From Seriola aureovittata (Eukaryota; Chordata; Actinopteri; Carangiformes; Carangidae), in NCBI RefSeq assembly GCF_021018895.1, contig NC_079372.1:17354318-17418317 (forward strand): 64,000 nt of DNA. The letters run 5' to 3'. The notes beneath the pieces are model-generated. The model was given only the letters and a program-made list of their open reading frames with translations. It did no database searches and was not told the DNA's origin. Positions 22,158 to 35,403 of this stretch are shown here, piece by piece. Position numbers and translations under genes: made by a program. The stretch's first letter is position 1, and each line of letters begins with the position of its first letter.

Positions 22158-22654
22158 CATTTTTATGGCCTACTATACTATGATAATATTTCACATTTTT
22201 ATGCGTTACGATACTATGACGTTTTTATGACATTTTTATGACTTTTTATGCCATACTATACTATGACGTTTTTATGATTTTTTATGCCATGCTATACTAT
22301 GACGTTTTTATGACTTTTTATGCCATACTATACTATGACTTTTTATGATTTTTTATGCCATGCCATACTATGACGTTTTTATGACATTTTCATGCCATAC
22401 TATACTATGACTTTTTATGGCTTACTATACTATGACTATTCATGCCTTACTATACTATGACGTTTTTATGACTTTTTATGCCTTACTATAATATGTCGTT
22501 TTTATGACTTTTCATGCCTTACTATAATATGACTTTTTATGCCTTACTATACCATGTCGTTTTTATGACTTTTTATGCCCTACCATACTATGTAATTTTA
22601 CGCCATGTTATACTATGATGTTTTTCGACATTGTTAGGCCTTGCATTAGCAAGT

Positions 22655-22762
22655 GGTTACATGGTGTAGTGGTCAGGACTCTTGCTTTGCAATGACAGGA
22701 TTGGGGATCGAATCCAGATTCAGTAGCCCTTCTTTGCCTGAACTGTTACTTTTTTTTTTTTT
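22655..22762 (+). mobile_element. SINE head copy 5 (GGATCGAATCC subtype)
   Basis: Near-identical to copy 3, including the flanking satellite, at a distance of 1,916 bases. This indicates block duplication. Confidence 0.88.
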
Positions 22763-23832
22763 CATTTTTATGGCCTACTATACTATGACAATATTTCACA
22801 TTTTTATGCCTTACGATACTATGATGTTTTTAGGCCTTACTATAGTATGACTTTTTATGCATTTTTATACCTTAATATACTATGACTTTTTATGCCTTAA
22901 TATACTATGACGTTTTTATGATTTTTTATGCCATGCTATACTATGACGTTTTCATGCCATTTTTATGCCAAACTATACTATGACTTTTTATGATTTTTTA
23001 TGCCATACTATACTATGACGTTTTTATGATTTTTCATGCCATGCTATACTATGACGTTTTTATGACTTTTTATGCCATACTATACTGTGACTTTTTATGG
23101 CTTACTATACTATGACTATACATGCCTTACTATACTATGACGGTTTCATGACTTTTTGTGCCTTACTATACTATGTCGTTTTTGTGACTTTTTATGCCAT
23201 ACTATACCATGACGTTTTTACGATTTTTTATGCCATGCTATACTATGACGTTTTTTTGACTTTTTATGCCATACTATACTATGACTTTTTATGATTTTTT
23301 ATGCCATGCTATACTATGACGTTTTTATGACATTTTTATGCCATACTATACTATGACTTTTTATGGCTTACTATACTATGACTATTCATGCCTTACTATA
23401 CTAAGACGTTTTTATGACTTTTTATGCCTTACTATACTATGTCATTTTTGTGACTTTTTATGCCATATTATACTATGTCGTTTTTATGATTTTTTTATGC
23501 CTTGCTATACTATGACGTTTTTATGACATTTTCATGCCATACTATATTATGACTTTTTATGGCTTACTATACTATGACTATTCATGCCTTACTATACTAT
23601 GTCGTTTTTATGACTTTTTATGCCTTACTGTACTATGACGTTTTTATGACTTTTTATGCCTTACTATAATATGTCGTTTTTATGACTTTTCATGCCTTAC
23701 TATAATATGACTTTTTATGCCTTACTATACTATGTCGTTTTTATGACTTTTTATGCCCTACCATACTATGTAATTTTACGCCATGTTATACTATGATGTT
23801 TTTCCACATTGTTAGGCCTTGCATTAGCAAGT

Positions 23833-23941
23833 GGTTATATGGTGTAGTGGTTAGGACTCTTGCTTTGCAATGACAGGATTGGAGTTCGAATCCGGGCTCG
23901 GTAGCCCTTCCTTGCCTAAACTGTTACTTTTTTTTTTTTTT
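23833..23941 (+). mobile_element. SINE head copy 6 (AGTTCGAATCC subtype)
   Basis: Complete head plus T-tract. Diagnostic changes shared with copies 9 and 11: leader TTTTTCCACATTG, GGTTATATGG, B box AGTTCGAATCC, and GGGCTCGGTAGCCC. Confidence 0.88.
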
Positions 23942-25119
23942 CATTTTTATGGCCTACTATACTATGACAATATTTCACATTTTTATGCCTTACGATACTA
24001 TGATGTTTTTAGGCCTTACTATAGTATGACTTTTTATGCATTTTTATACCTTAATATACTATGACTTTTTATGCCTTAATATACTATGACGTTTTTATGA
24101 TTTTTTATGCCATGCTATACTATGACGTTTTCATGCCATTTTTATGCCATACTATACTATGACGTTTTTATGATTTTTCATGCCATGCTATACTATGACG
24201 TTTTTATGACTTTTTATGCCATACTATACTATGACTTTTTATGGCTATTCATGCCTTACTATAGTATGACGTTTTTATGACTTTTTATGCCTTACTATAC
24301 TATGTCATTTTTGTGACTTTTTATGCCATACTATACTATGACTTTTTATGGCTTACTATACTATGACTATACATGCCTTACTATACTATGACGGTTTTAT
24401 GACTTTTTGTGCCTTACTATACTATGTCGTTTTTGTGACTTTTTATGCCATACTATATTATGACGTTTTTACGATTTTTTATGCCATGCTATATTATGAC
24501 GTTTTTTTGACTTTTTATGCCATACTATACTATGACTTTTTATGATTTTTTATGCCATGCTATACTAAGACGTTTTTATGACATTTTTATGCCATACTAT
24601 ACTATGACTTTTTATGGCTTACTATACTATGACTATTCATGCCTTACTATACTATGACGTTTTTATGACTTTTTATGCCTTACTATACTATGTCGTTTTT
24701 GTGACTTTTTATGCCATTCTATACTATGACGTTTTTATGATTTTTTTATGCCTTGCTATACTATGACGTTTTTATGACATTTTCATGCCATACTATATTA
24801 TGACTTTTTATGGCTTACTATACTATGACTATTCATGCCTTACTATACTATGTCGTTTTTATGACTTTTTATGCCTTACTGTACTATGACGTTTTTATGA
24901 CTTTTTATGCCTTACTATAATATGTCGTTTTTATGACTTTTCATGCCTTACTATAATATGATTTTTTATGCCTTACTATACTATGTCGTTTTTATGACTT
25001 TTTATGCCATACTATACTATGTCGTTTTTATGACTTTTTATGCCCTACCATACTATGTAATTTTACGCCATGTTATACTATGATGTTTTTCGACATTGTT
25101 AGGCCTTGCATTAGCAAGT

Positions 25120-25227
25120 GGTTACATGGTGTAGTGGTAAGGACTCTTGCTTTGCAATGACAGGATTGGGGTTCGAATCCGGGTTCAGTAGCCCTTCTTT
25201 GCCTAAACTGTTACTTTTTTTTTTTTT
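25120..25227 (+). mobile_element. SINE head copy 7 (consensus boxes)
   Basis: Both Pol III boxes at consensus, T13 tail. It matches copy 4, including the following GATAATATTTCACATT and ATGCGTTACG, 3,070 bases apart. Confidence 0.9.
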
Positions 25228-26138
25228 CATTTTTATGGCCTACTATACTATGATAATATTTCACATTTTTATGCGTTACGATACTATGACGTTTTTATGC
25301 CATTTTTATGCCATACTATACTATGACGTTTTTATGATTTTTTATGCCATGCTATACTATGACGTTTTTATGACTTTTTATGCCATACTATACTATGACT
25401 TTTTATGGCTTACTATACTATGACTATTCATGCCTTACTATAGTATGACTCTCTTATGACTTTTTATGCCTTACTATACTATGTCATTTTTGTGACTTTT
25501 TATGCCATACTATACTATGAAGTTTTTTTGACTTTTTATGTCATACTATACTATGACTTTTTATGGCTTACTATACTATGACTATACATGCCTTACTATA
25601 CTATGACGTTTTTATGACTTTTTATGCCTTACTATACTATGTCGTTTTTGTGACTTTTTATGCCATACTATACTATGACGTTTTTATGACTTTTTATGCC
25701 ATGCTATACTATGACGTTTTTTTGACTTTTTATGCCATGCTATACTATGACTTTTTATGATTTTTTATGCCATGCTATACTATGACGTTTTTATGACATT
25801 TTCATGCCATACTATATTATGACTTTTTATGGCTTACTATACTATGACTATTCATGCCTTACTATACTATGTCGTTTTTATGACTTTTTATCCCTTACTG
25901 TACTATGACGTTTTTATGACTTTTTATGCCTTACTATAATATGTCGTTTTTATGACTTTTCATGCCTTACTATACTATGACTTTTTATGCCTTACTATAC
26001 TATGTCGTTTTTATGACTTTTTATGCCATACTATACTATGTCGTTTTTATGACTTTTTATGCCCTACCATACTATGTAATTTTACTCCATGTTATACTAT
26101 GATGTTTTTCGACATTGTTAGGCCTTGCATTAGCAAGT

Positions 26139-26246
26139 GGTTACATGGTGTAGTGGTAAGGACTCTTGCTTTGCAATGACAGGATTGGGGTTCGAGTCCG
26201 GGTTCAATAGCCCTTCTTTGCCTAAACTGTTACTTTTTTTTTTTTT
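26139..26246 (+). mobile_element. SINE head copy 8 (GGTTCGAGTCC subtype)
   Basis: Complete head plus T13. B box GGTTCGAGTCC (a fully acceptable B box); shares GGGTTCAATAGCCC and the leader TTTTACTCCATG with copy 10. Confidence 0.88.
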
Positions 26247-27704
26247 CATTTTTATGGCCTACTATACTATGACAATATTTCACATTTTTATGCCTTACGA
26301 TACTATGATGTTTTTAGGCCTTACTATAGTATGACTTTTTATGCATTTTTATACCTTAATATACTATGACTTTTTATGCCTTAATATACTATGACGTTTT
26401 TATGATTTTTTATGCCATGCTATACTATGACGTTTTCATGCCATTTTTATGCCATACTATACTATGACGTTTTTATGATTTTTCATGCCATGCTATACTA
26501 TGACGTTTTTATGACTTTTTATGCCTTACTATACTATGACTTTTTATGGCTGACTATACTATGACTATTCATGCCTTACTATACTATGACGTTTTTATGA
26601 CTTTTTATGCCTTACTATACTATGTCGTTTTTGTGACTTTTTATGCCATACTATAGTATGACGTTTTTATGATTTTTTATGCCATGCTATACTCTGACGT
26701 TTTTTTGACTTTTTATGCCATACTATACTATGACTTTTTATGATTTTTTATGCCATACTATACTATGACGTTTTTATGATTTTTCATGCCATGCTATACT
26801 ATCACGTTTTTATGACTTTTTATGCCATACTATACTATGACTTTTTATGGCTTACTATACTATGACTATTCATGCCTTACTATAGTATGACGTTTTTATG
26901 ACTTTTTATGCCTTACTATACTATGTCATTTTTGTGACTTTTTATGCCATACTATACTATGACTTTTTATGGCTTACTATACTATGACTATACATGCCTT
27001 ACTATACTATGACGGTTTCATGACTTTTTGTGCCTTACTATACTATGTCGTTTTTGTGACTTTTTATGCCATACTATACTATGACGTTTTTACGATTTTT
27101 TATGCCATGCCATACTATGACGTTTTTTTGACTTTTTATGCCATACTATACTATGACTTTTTATGATTTTTTATGCCATGCTATACTATGACGTTTTTAT
27201 GACATTTTTATGCCATACTATACTATGACTTTTTATGGCTTACTATACTATGACTATTCATGCCTTACTATACTAAGACGTTTTTATGACTTTTTATGCC
27301 TTACTATACTATGTCATTTTTGTGACTTTTTATGCCATATTATACTATGTCGTTTTTATGATTTTTTTATGCCTTGCTATACTATGACGTTTTTATGACA
27401 CTTTCATGCCATACTATATTATGACTTTTTATGGCTTACTATACTATGACTATTCATGCCTTACTATACTATGTCGTTTTTATGACTTTTTATGCCTTAC
27501 TGTACTATGACGTTTTTATGACTTTTTATGCCTTACTATAATATGTCGTTTTTATGACTTTTCATGCCTTACTATAATATGACTTTTTATGCCTTACTAT
27601 ACTATGTCGTTTTTATGACTTTTTATGCCCTACCATACTATGTAATTTTACTCCATGTTATACTATGATGTTTTTCCACATTGTTAGGCCTTGCATTAGC
27701 AAGT

Positions 27705-27812
27705 GGTTATATGGTGTAGTGGTTAGGACTCTTGCTTTGCAATGACAGGATTGGAGTTCGAATCCGGGCTCGGTAGCCCTTCCTTGCCTAAACTGTTACT
27801 TTTTTTTTTTTT
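27705..27812 (+). mobile_element. SINE head copy 9 (AGTTCGAATCC subtype)
   Basis: Carries the same diagnostic changes as copies 6 and 11. Confidence 0.88.
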
Positions 27813-28723
27813 CATTTTTATGGCCTACTATACTATGACAATATTTCACATTTTTATGCCTTACGATACTATGATGTTTTTAGGCCTTACTATAGTATGA
27901 CTTTTTATGCATTTTTATACCTTAATATACTATGACTTTTTATGCCTTAATATACTATGACGTTTTTATGATTTTTTATGCCTTACTATACTATGACTTT
28001 TTATGCCATGCTATACTATGACGTTTTCATGCCATTTTTATGCCATACTATACTATGACGTTTTTATGATTTTTCATGCCATGCTATACTATGACGTTTT
28101 TATGACTTTTTATGCCTTACTATACTATGACTTTTTATGGCTGACTATACTATGACTATTCATGCCTTACTATACTATGACGTTTTTATGACTTTTTATG
28201 CCTTACTATACTATGTCGTTTTTGTGACTTTTTATGCCATACTATAGTATGACGTTTTTATGATTTTTTATGCCATGCTATACTCTGACGTTTTTTTGAC
28301 TTTTTATGCCATACTATACTATGACTTTTTATGATTTTTTATGCCATGCTATACTATGACGTTTTTATGACATTTTCATGCCATACTATATTATGACTTT
28401 TTATGCCATGCTATACTATGACGTTTTTATGACTTTTCATGCCTTACTATACTATGTCGTTTTTATGACTTTTTATCCCTTACTGTACTATGACGTTTTT
28501 ATGACTTTTTATGCCTTACTATAATATGTCGTTTTTATGACTTTTCATGCCTTACTATAATATGACTTTTTATGCCTTACTATACTATGTCGTTTTTATG
28601 ACTTTTTATGCCATACTATACTATGTCGTTTTTATGACTTTTTATGCCCTACCATACTATGTAATTTTACTCCATGTTATACTATGATGTTTTTCGACAT
28701 TGTTAGGCCTTGCATTAGCAAGT

Positions 28724-28832
28724 GGTTACATGGTGTAGTGGTAAGGACTCTTGCTTTGCAATGACAGGATTGGGGTTCGAGTCCGGGTTCAATAGCCCTT
28801 CTTTGCCTAAACTGTTACTTTTTTTTTTTTTT
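28724..28832 (+). mobile_element. SINE head copy 10 (GGTTCGAGTCC subtype)
   Basis: Matches copy 8 in head and flanks, 2,585 bases apart. Confidence 0.88.
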
Positions 28833-30670
28833 CATTTTTATGGCCTACTATACTATGACAATATTTCACATTTTTATGCCTTACGATACTATGATGTTTT
28901 TAGGCCTTACTATAGTATGACTTTTTATGCATTTTTATACCTTAATATACTATGACTTTTTATGCCTTAATATACTATGACGTTTTTATGATTTTTTATG
29001 CCATGCTATACTATGACGTTTTCATGCCATTTTTATGCCATACTATACTATGACGTTTTTATGATTTTTCATGCCATGCTATACTATGACGTTTTTATGA
29101 CTTTTTATGCCTTACTATACTATGACTTTTTATGGCTGACTATACTATGACTTTTCATGCCTTACTATACTATGACGTTTTTATGACTTTTTATGCCTTA
29201 CTATACTATGTCGTTTTTGTGACTTTTTATGCCATACTATAGTATGACGTTTTTATGATTTTTTATGCCATGCTATACTCTGACGTTTTTTTGACTTTTT
29301 ATGCCATACTATACTATGACTTTTTATGATTTTTTATGCCATACTATACTATGACGTTTTTATGATTTTTCATGCCATGCTATACTATGACGTTTTTATA
29401 TGACTTTTTATGATTTTTCATGCCATACTATACTATGACTTTTTATGGCTTACTATACTATGACTATTCATGCCTTACTATAGTATGACGTTTTTATGAC
29501 TTTTTATGCCTTACTATACTATGTCATTTTTGTGACTTTTTATGCCATACTATACTATGACTATTCATGCCTTATTATAGTATGACGTTTTTATGACTTT
29601 TTATGCCTTACTATACTATGTCATTTTTGTGACTTTTTATGCCATACTATACTATGACTTTTTATGGCTTACTATACTATGACTATACATGCCTTACTAT
29701 ACTATGACGGTTTCATGACTTTTTGTGCCTTACTATACTATGTCGTTTTTGTGACTTTTTATGCCATACTATACTATGACGTTTTTACGATTTTTTATGC
29801 CATGCTATACTGTACTATGAAGTTTTTTTGACTTTTTATGCCATACTATACTATGACTTTTTATGATTTTTTATGCCATGCTATACTATGACGTTTTTAT
29901 GACATTTTTATGCCATACTATACTATGACTTTTTATGGCTTACTATACTATGACTATACATGCCTTACTATACTATGACGGTTTCATGACTTTTTGTGCC
30001 TTACTATACTATGTCGTTTTTGTGACTTTTTATGCCATACTATACTATGACGTTTTTACGATTTTTTATGCCATGCTATACTATGACGTTTTTTTGACTT
30101 TTTATGCCATACTATACTATGACTTTTTATGATTTTTTATGCCATGCTATACTATGACGTTTTTATGACATTTTTATGCCATACTATACTATGACTTTTT
30201 ATGGCTTACTATACTATGACTATTCATGCCTTACTATATTAAGACGTTTTTATGACTTTTTATGCCTTACTATACTATGTCATTTTTGTGACTTTTTATG
30301 CCATATTATACTATGTCGTTTTTATGATTTTTTTATGCCTTGCTATACTATGACGTTTTTATGACACTTTCATGCCATACTATATTATGACTTTTTATGG
30401 CTTACTATACTATGACTATTCATGCCTTACTATACTATGTCGTTTTTATGACTTTTTATGCCTTACTGTACTATGACGTTTTTATGACTTTTTATGCCTT
30501 ACTATAATATGTCGTTTTTATGACTTTTCATGCCTTACTATAATATGACTTTTTATGCCTTACTATACTATGTCGTTTTTATGACTTTTTATGCCCTACC
30601 ATACTATGTAATTTTACGCCATGTTATACTATGATGTTTTTCCACATTGTTAGGCCTTGCATTAGCAAGT

Positions 30671-30778
30671 GGTTATATGGTGTAGTGGTTAGGACTCTTG
30701 CTTTGCAATGACAGGATTGGAGTTCGAATCCGGGCTCGGTAGCCCTTCCTTGCCTAAACTGTTACTTTTTTTTTTTTT
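30671..30778 (+). mobile_element. SINE head copy 11 (AGTTCGAATCC subtype)
   Basis: Same diagnostic changes as copies 6 and 9; 2,966 bases after copy 9. Confidence 0.88.
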
Positions 30779-31692
30779 CATTTTTATGGCCTACTATACT
30801 ATGACAATATTTCACATTTTTATGCCTTACGATACTATGATGTTTTTAGGCCTTACTATAGTATGACTTTTTATGCATTTTTATACCTTAATATACTATG
30901 ACTTTTTATGCCTTAATATACTATGACGTTTTTATGATTTTTTATGCCATGCTATACTATTACATTTTTATGATTTTTCATGCCATGCTATACTATGACG
31001 TTTTTATGACTTTTTATGCCATACTATACTATGAAGTTTTTTTGACTTTTTATGCCATACTATACTATGACTTTTTATGGCATACTATACTATGACTATA
31101 CATGCCTTACTATACTATGACGTTTTTATGACTTTTTATGGCTTACTATACTATGTCGTTTTTGTGACTTTTTATGCCATACTATACTATGACTTTTTAT
31201 GCCTTACTATACTATGACTTTTTATGCCTTAATAGAATATGACGTTTTTATGACTTTTCATGCCTTACTATAATATGACTTTTTATGCCTTACTATACTA
31301 TGACTTTTTATGCCTTAATAGAATATGACGTTTTTATGACTTTTCATGCCTTACTATACTATGTCGTTTTTGTGACTTTTTATGCCATACTATACTATGA
31401 CGTTTTTATGACATTTTCATGCCATACTATACTATGACTTTTTATGGCTTACTATACTATGACTATTCATGCCTTACTATACTATGTTGTTTTTATGACT
31501 TCTTATGCCTTACTGTACTATGACGTTTTTATGACTTTCTATGCCTTACTATACTATGTCGTTTTTATGACTTTTCATTCCATATTATACTATGTCTTTT
31601 TTATGACTTTTTATGCCCTACCATACTATGTAATTTTACGCCATGTTATACTATGATGTTTTTCGACATTGTTAGGCCTTGCATTAGCAAGT

Positions 31693-31800
31693 GGTTACAT
31701 GGTGTAGTGGTAAGGACTCTTGTTTTGCAATGACAGGATTGGGGTTCGAATCCGGGTTCAATAGCCCTTCTTTGCCTAAACTGTTACTTTTTTTTTTTTT
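31693..31800 (+). mobile_element. SINE head copy 12 (consensus boxes)
   Basis: Both boxes at consensus, T13 tail. It has CTCTTGTTTTGC and GGGTTCAATAGCCC, so it is intermediate between the copy 4/7 and copy 8/10 types. Confidence 0.88.
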
Positions 31801-33076
31801 CATTTTTATGGCCTACTATACTATGACAATATTTCACATTTTTATGCCTTACGATACTATGATGTTTTTAGGCCTTACTATAGTATGACTTTTTATGCAT
31901 TTTTATACCTTAATATACTATGACTTTTTATGCCTTAATATACTATGACGTTTTTATGATTTTTTATGCCATGCTATACTATGACGTTTTCATGCCATTT
32001 TTATGCCATACTATACTATGACGTTTTTATGATTTTTCATGCCATGCTATACTATGACGTTTTTATGACTTTTTATGCGATACTATACTGTGACTTTTTA
32101 TGGCTGACTATACTATGACTATTCATGCCTTACTATACTATGACGTTTTTATGACTTTTTATGCCTTACTATACTATGATGTTTTTATGAATTTTTATGC
32201 TTTACTATACTATGACGTTTGTATGACTTTTTATGCTATACTATACTATGATGTTTTTATGACTTTTCATGCCATACTATATTATAACGTATTTATGACA
32301 TTTTCATGCCATGAAAATCTTTGACATTTTTATGCCGTTTTGTACTATGAAGTTTTTTGGCCTTTTTTTGTCTTACTGTACTATGACCTTTTTATGACTT
32401 TTTATTTACTTCTATGCCTCATTATACTATTACGTGTTTTGACATTTTTACGCCCAGTTAAACTGTGACATTTTTTTTTTCATTTTTATGTATTACTATA
32501 CTATGACTTTTTTTTCATTTTCATGCCATATTAAACTATGACAATTTTTGACATTTTTATGCCTTACTATAGTATGACTTTTTATACTTTTTATACCTCA
32601 CTATACTATGACTTTTTATGCCTTACTATACTATGGCTATACATGCCTTAATATACTATGACGTTTTTATGATTTTTTATGCCATGCTATACTATGACGT
32701 TTTTATGACATTTTCATGCCATACTATACTATGACTTTTTATGGCTTACTATACTATGACTATTCATGCCTTACTATACTATGTCGTTTTTATGCCATTT
32801 TTATGCCATACTATACTATGTCGTTTTTATGACTTTTTATGCCCTACTGTACTATGACCTTTTTATGACTTTTTATGCCTTACTATACTATGTCGTTTTT
32901 ATGACTTTTCATGCCTTACTATAATATGACTTTTTATGCCTTACTATACTATGTCGTTTTTATGACTTTTCATGCCTTACTATAATATGACTTTTTATGC
33001 CTTACTATACTATGTAATTTTACGCCATGTTATACTATGATGTTTTTCGACATTGTTAGGCCTTGCATTAGCAAGT

Positions 33077-33132
33077 GGTTACATGGTGTAGTGGTTAGGA
33101 CTCTTGATTTGCAATGACAGGATTGGGGTTCG
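33077..33132 (+). mobile_element. SINE head copy 13, truncated in the B box
   Basis: Breaks after GGGGTTCG into TATGAC satellite; shares CTCTTGATTTGC and its break with copy 2, nearly 13 kb away. Confidence 0.85.
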
Positions 33133-34271
33133 TATGACTTTTTATGCCTTAATATACTATGACGTTTTTATGACTTTTCATGCCTTACTATTATATGACT
33201 TTTCATGCCATATTATACTATGACTTTTTATTATTTACTATACTATGACTATTCATGCCTTACTATACTATGACGTTTTTATGACTTTTTATGCCTTACT
33301 ATACTATGTCGTTTTTGTGACTTTTTATGCCATACTATACTATGACGTTTTTTTGACTTTTTATGCCATACTATACTATGACTTTTTATGATTTTTTATG
33401 CCATGCCATACTATGACGTTTTTATGACATTTTCATGCCATACTATAATATGACTTTTTATGGCTTACTATACTATGACTATTCATGCCTTACTATACTA
33501 TGTCGTTTTTATGACTTTTTATGCCTTACTGTACTATGACGTTTTTATGACTCTTTATGCCTTACTATAATATGTCGTTTTTATGACTTTTCATACCTTA
33601 CTATAATATGACTTTTTATGCCTTACTATACCATGTCGTTTTTATGACTTTTTATGCCCTACCATACTATGTAATTTTACGCCATGTTATACTATGATGT
33701 TTTTATGACTTTTTATGCCTTACTATACTATGTCGTTTTTGTGACTTTTTATGCCATACTATACTATGACGTTTTTTTGACTTTTTATGCCATACTATAC
33801 TATGACGTTTTTATGACTTTCTATGCCTTACTATAATATGTCGTTTTTATGACTTTTCATGCCATACTATAATATGACTTTTTATGGCTTACTATACTAT
33901 GACTATTCATGCCTTACTATACTATGTCGTTTTTATGACTTCTTATGCCTTATGTCGTTTTTATGACTTTTCATGCCTTACTATAAAATGACTTTTTATG
34001 CCTTACTATACTATGACTTTTTATGCCTTAATAGAATATGACGTTTTTATGACTTTTCATGCCTTACTATAATATGACTTTTTATGCCTTACTATACTAT
34101 GTCGTTTTTATGACTTTTTATGCCATACTATACTATGTCGTTTTTATGACTTTTTATCCCATATTATACTATGTCTTTTTTATGACTTTTTATGCCCTAC
34201 CATACTATGTAATTTTACGCCATGTTATACTATGATGTTTTTCGACATTGTTAGGCCCTGCATTAGCAAGT

Positions 34272-34379
34272 GGTTACATGGTGTAGTGGTTAGGACTCTT
34301 GCTTTGCACTGACAGGATTGGGGTTCGAATCTGGGTTCAGTAGCCCTTCTTTGCCTAAACTGTTACTTTTTTTTTTTTT
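34272..34379 (+). mobile_element. SINE head copy 14
   Basis: Complete head plus T-tract. B box GGTTCGAATCT, with GCACTGACAGG in the anticodon-arm region. Last complete copy before the degenerate right flank. Confidence 0.87.
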
Positions 34380-35403
34380 CATTTTTATGGCCTACTATAC
34401 TATGACAATATTTCACATTTTTATGCCTTACGATACTATGATGTTTTCAGGCCTTACTGTAGTATGACTTTTTATGCATTTTTATACCTTAATATACTAT
34501 GACTTTTTATGCCTTACTATACTATGACGTTTTTATGACCTTTTTATGCCTTACTATACTATGACTTTTTCTGCCTTACTTTACTATGACTTTTTATGCC
34601 TTACTATACTATGTCGTTTTTATGACCTTTTTATGCCTTACTATACTATGACTTTTTATGCCTTACTATACTATGATGTTTTTATGAATTTTTATGCTTT
34701 ACTATACTATGACGTTTGTATGACTTTTTATGCCATACTATACTATGATATTTTTATGACTTTTTATGCCAGACTATATTATAACGTATTTATGACATTT
34801 TCATGCCATGAAAATCTTTGACATTTTCATGCCGTTTTGTACTATGAAGTTTTTTGGCCTTTTTTTGTCTTACTACACTATGAAGTTCTACGCCTCATTA
34901 TACTATTACGTGTTTTGACATTTTTACGCCCAGTTAAACTGTGACATTTTTTTTTCATTTTTATGTATTACTATACTATGACTTTTTTTTTCATTTTCAT
35001 GCCATATTAAACTATGACAATTTTTGACATTTTTATGCCTTACTATACTATAACGTCTTATGCCTTGTTATACTATGATGATTTGTTGTCAATTTATGCC
35101 TTGTTATACTCTGACGATTTTTGACAGTTGTTGTGCCTTACTATACTATGACGTTTTCTTTTGGGTTTTTTAGCTTTACTATACTATGATTTTTTTCTTT
35201 CTTTCTTTTTTTTTTATGCCTAACTATACTATGATGTGTTTTGACATTTTTGTGCCCTTAATATACAATTACTTTTTTTTTTTTTTTTCTTCATGCCTTA
35301 CTATACTATGATGTTTTTTTGCTATTTTTATGCATTACTATACTGTGACGTTATACCCCTGTTTTTACTAGCCAACAGCCCTTTTTTGCCCATTTTATAC
35401 TAT

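Noticed and set aside
20737..31888. Recurring open frame beginning MVTWCSG and containing CFAMTGLG
   Set aside because: It is the tRNA-like SINE head read as protein; it recurs only because the head is amplified.
18827..34379. Genuine tRNA genes
   Set aside because: The A and B boxes fit, but the anticodon arm does not pair properly and about 4 extra bases separate the T arm from the potential acceptor strand, so these are SINE heads or tRNA-like relics.
14929..34821. Many open frames of 60-101 residues with tyrosine/phenylalanine-rich repeats such as ALLYYDVFMTFY
   Set aside because: They come from the 36-bp satellite unit, which keeps frame by being divisible by three. The 25-bp units and stops break them everywhere, and there is no start context, splice structure or family similarity.
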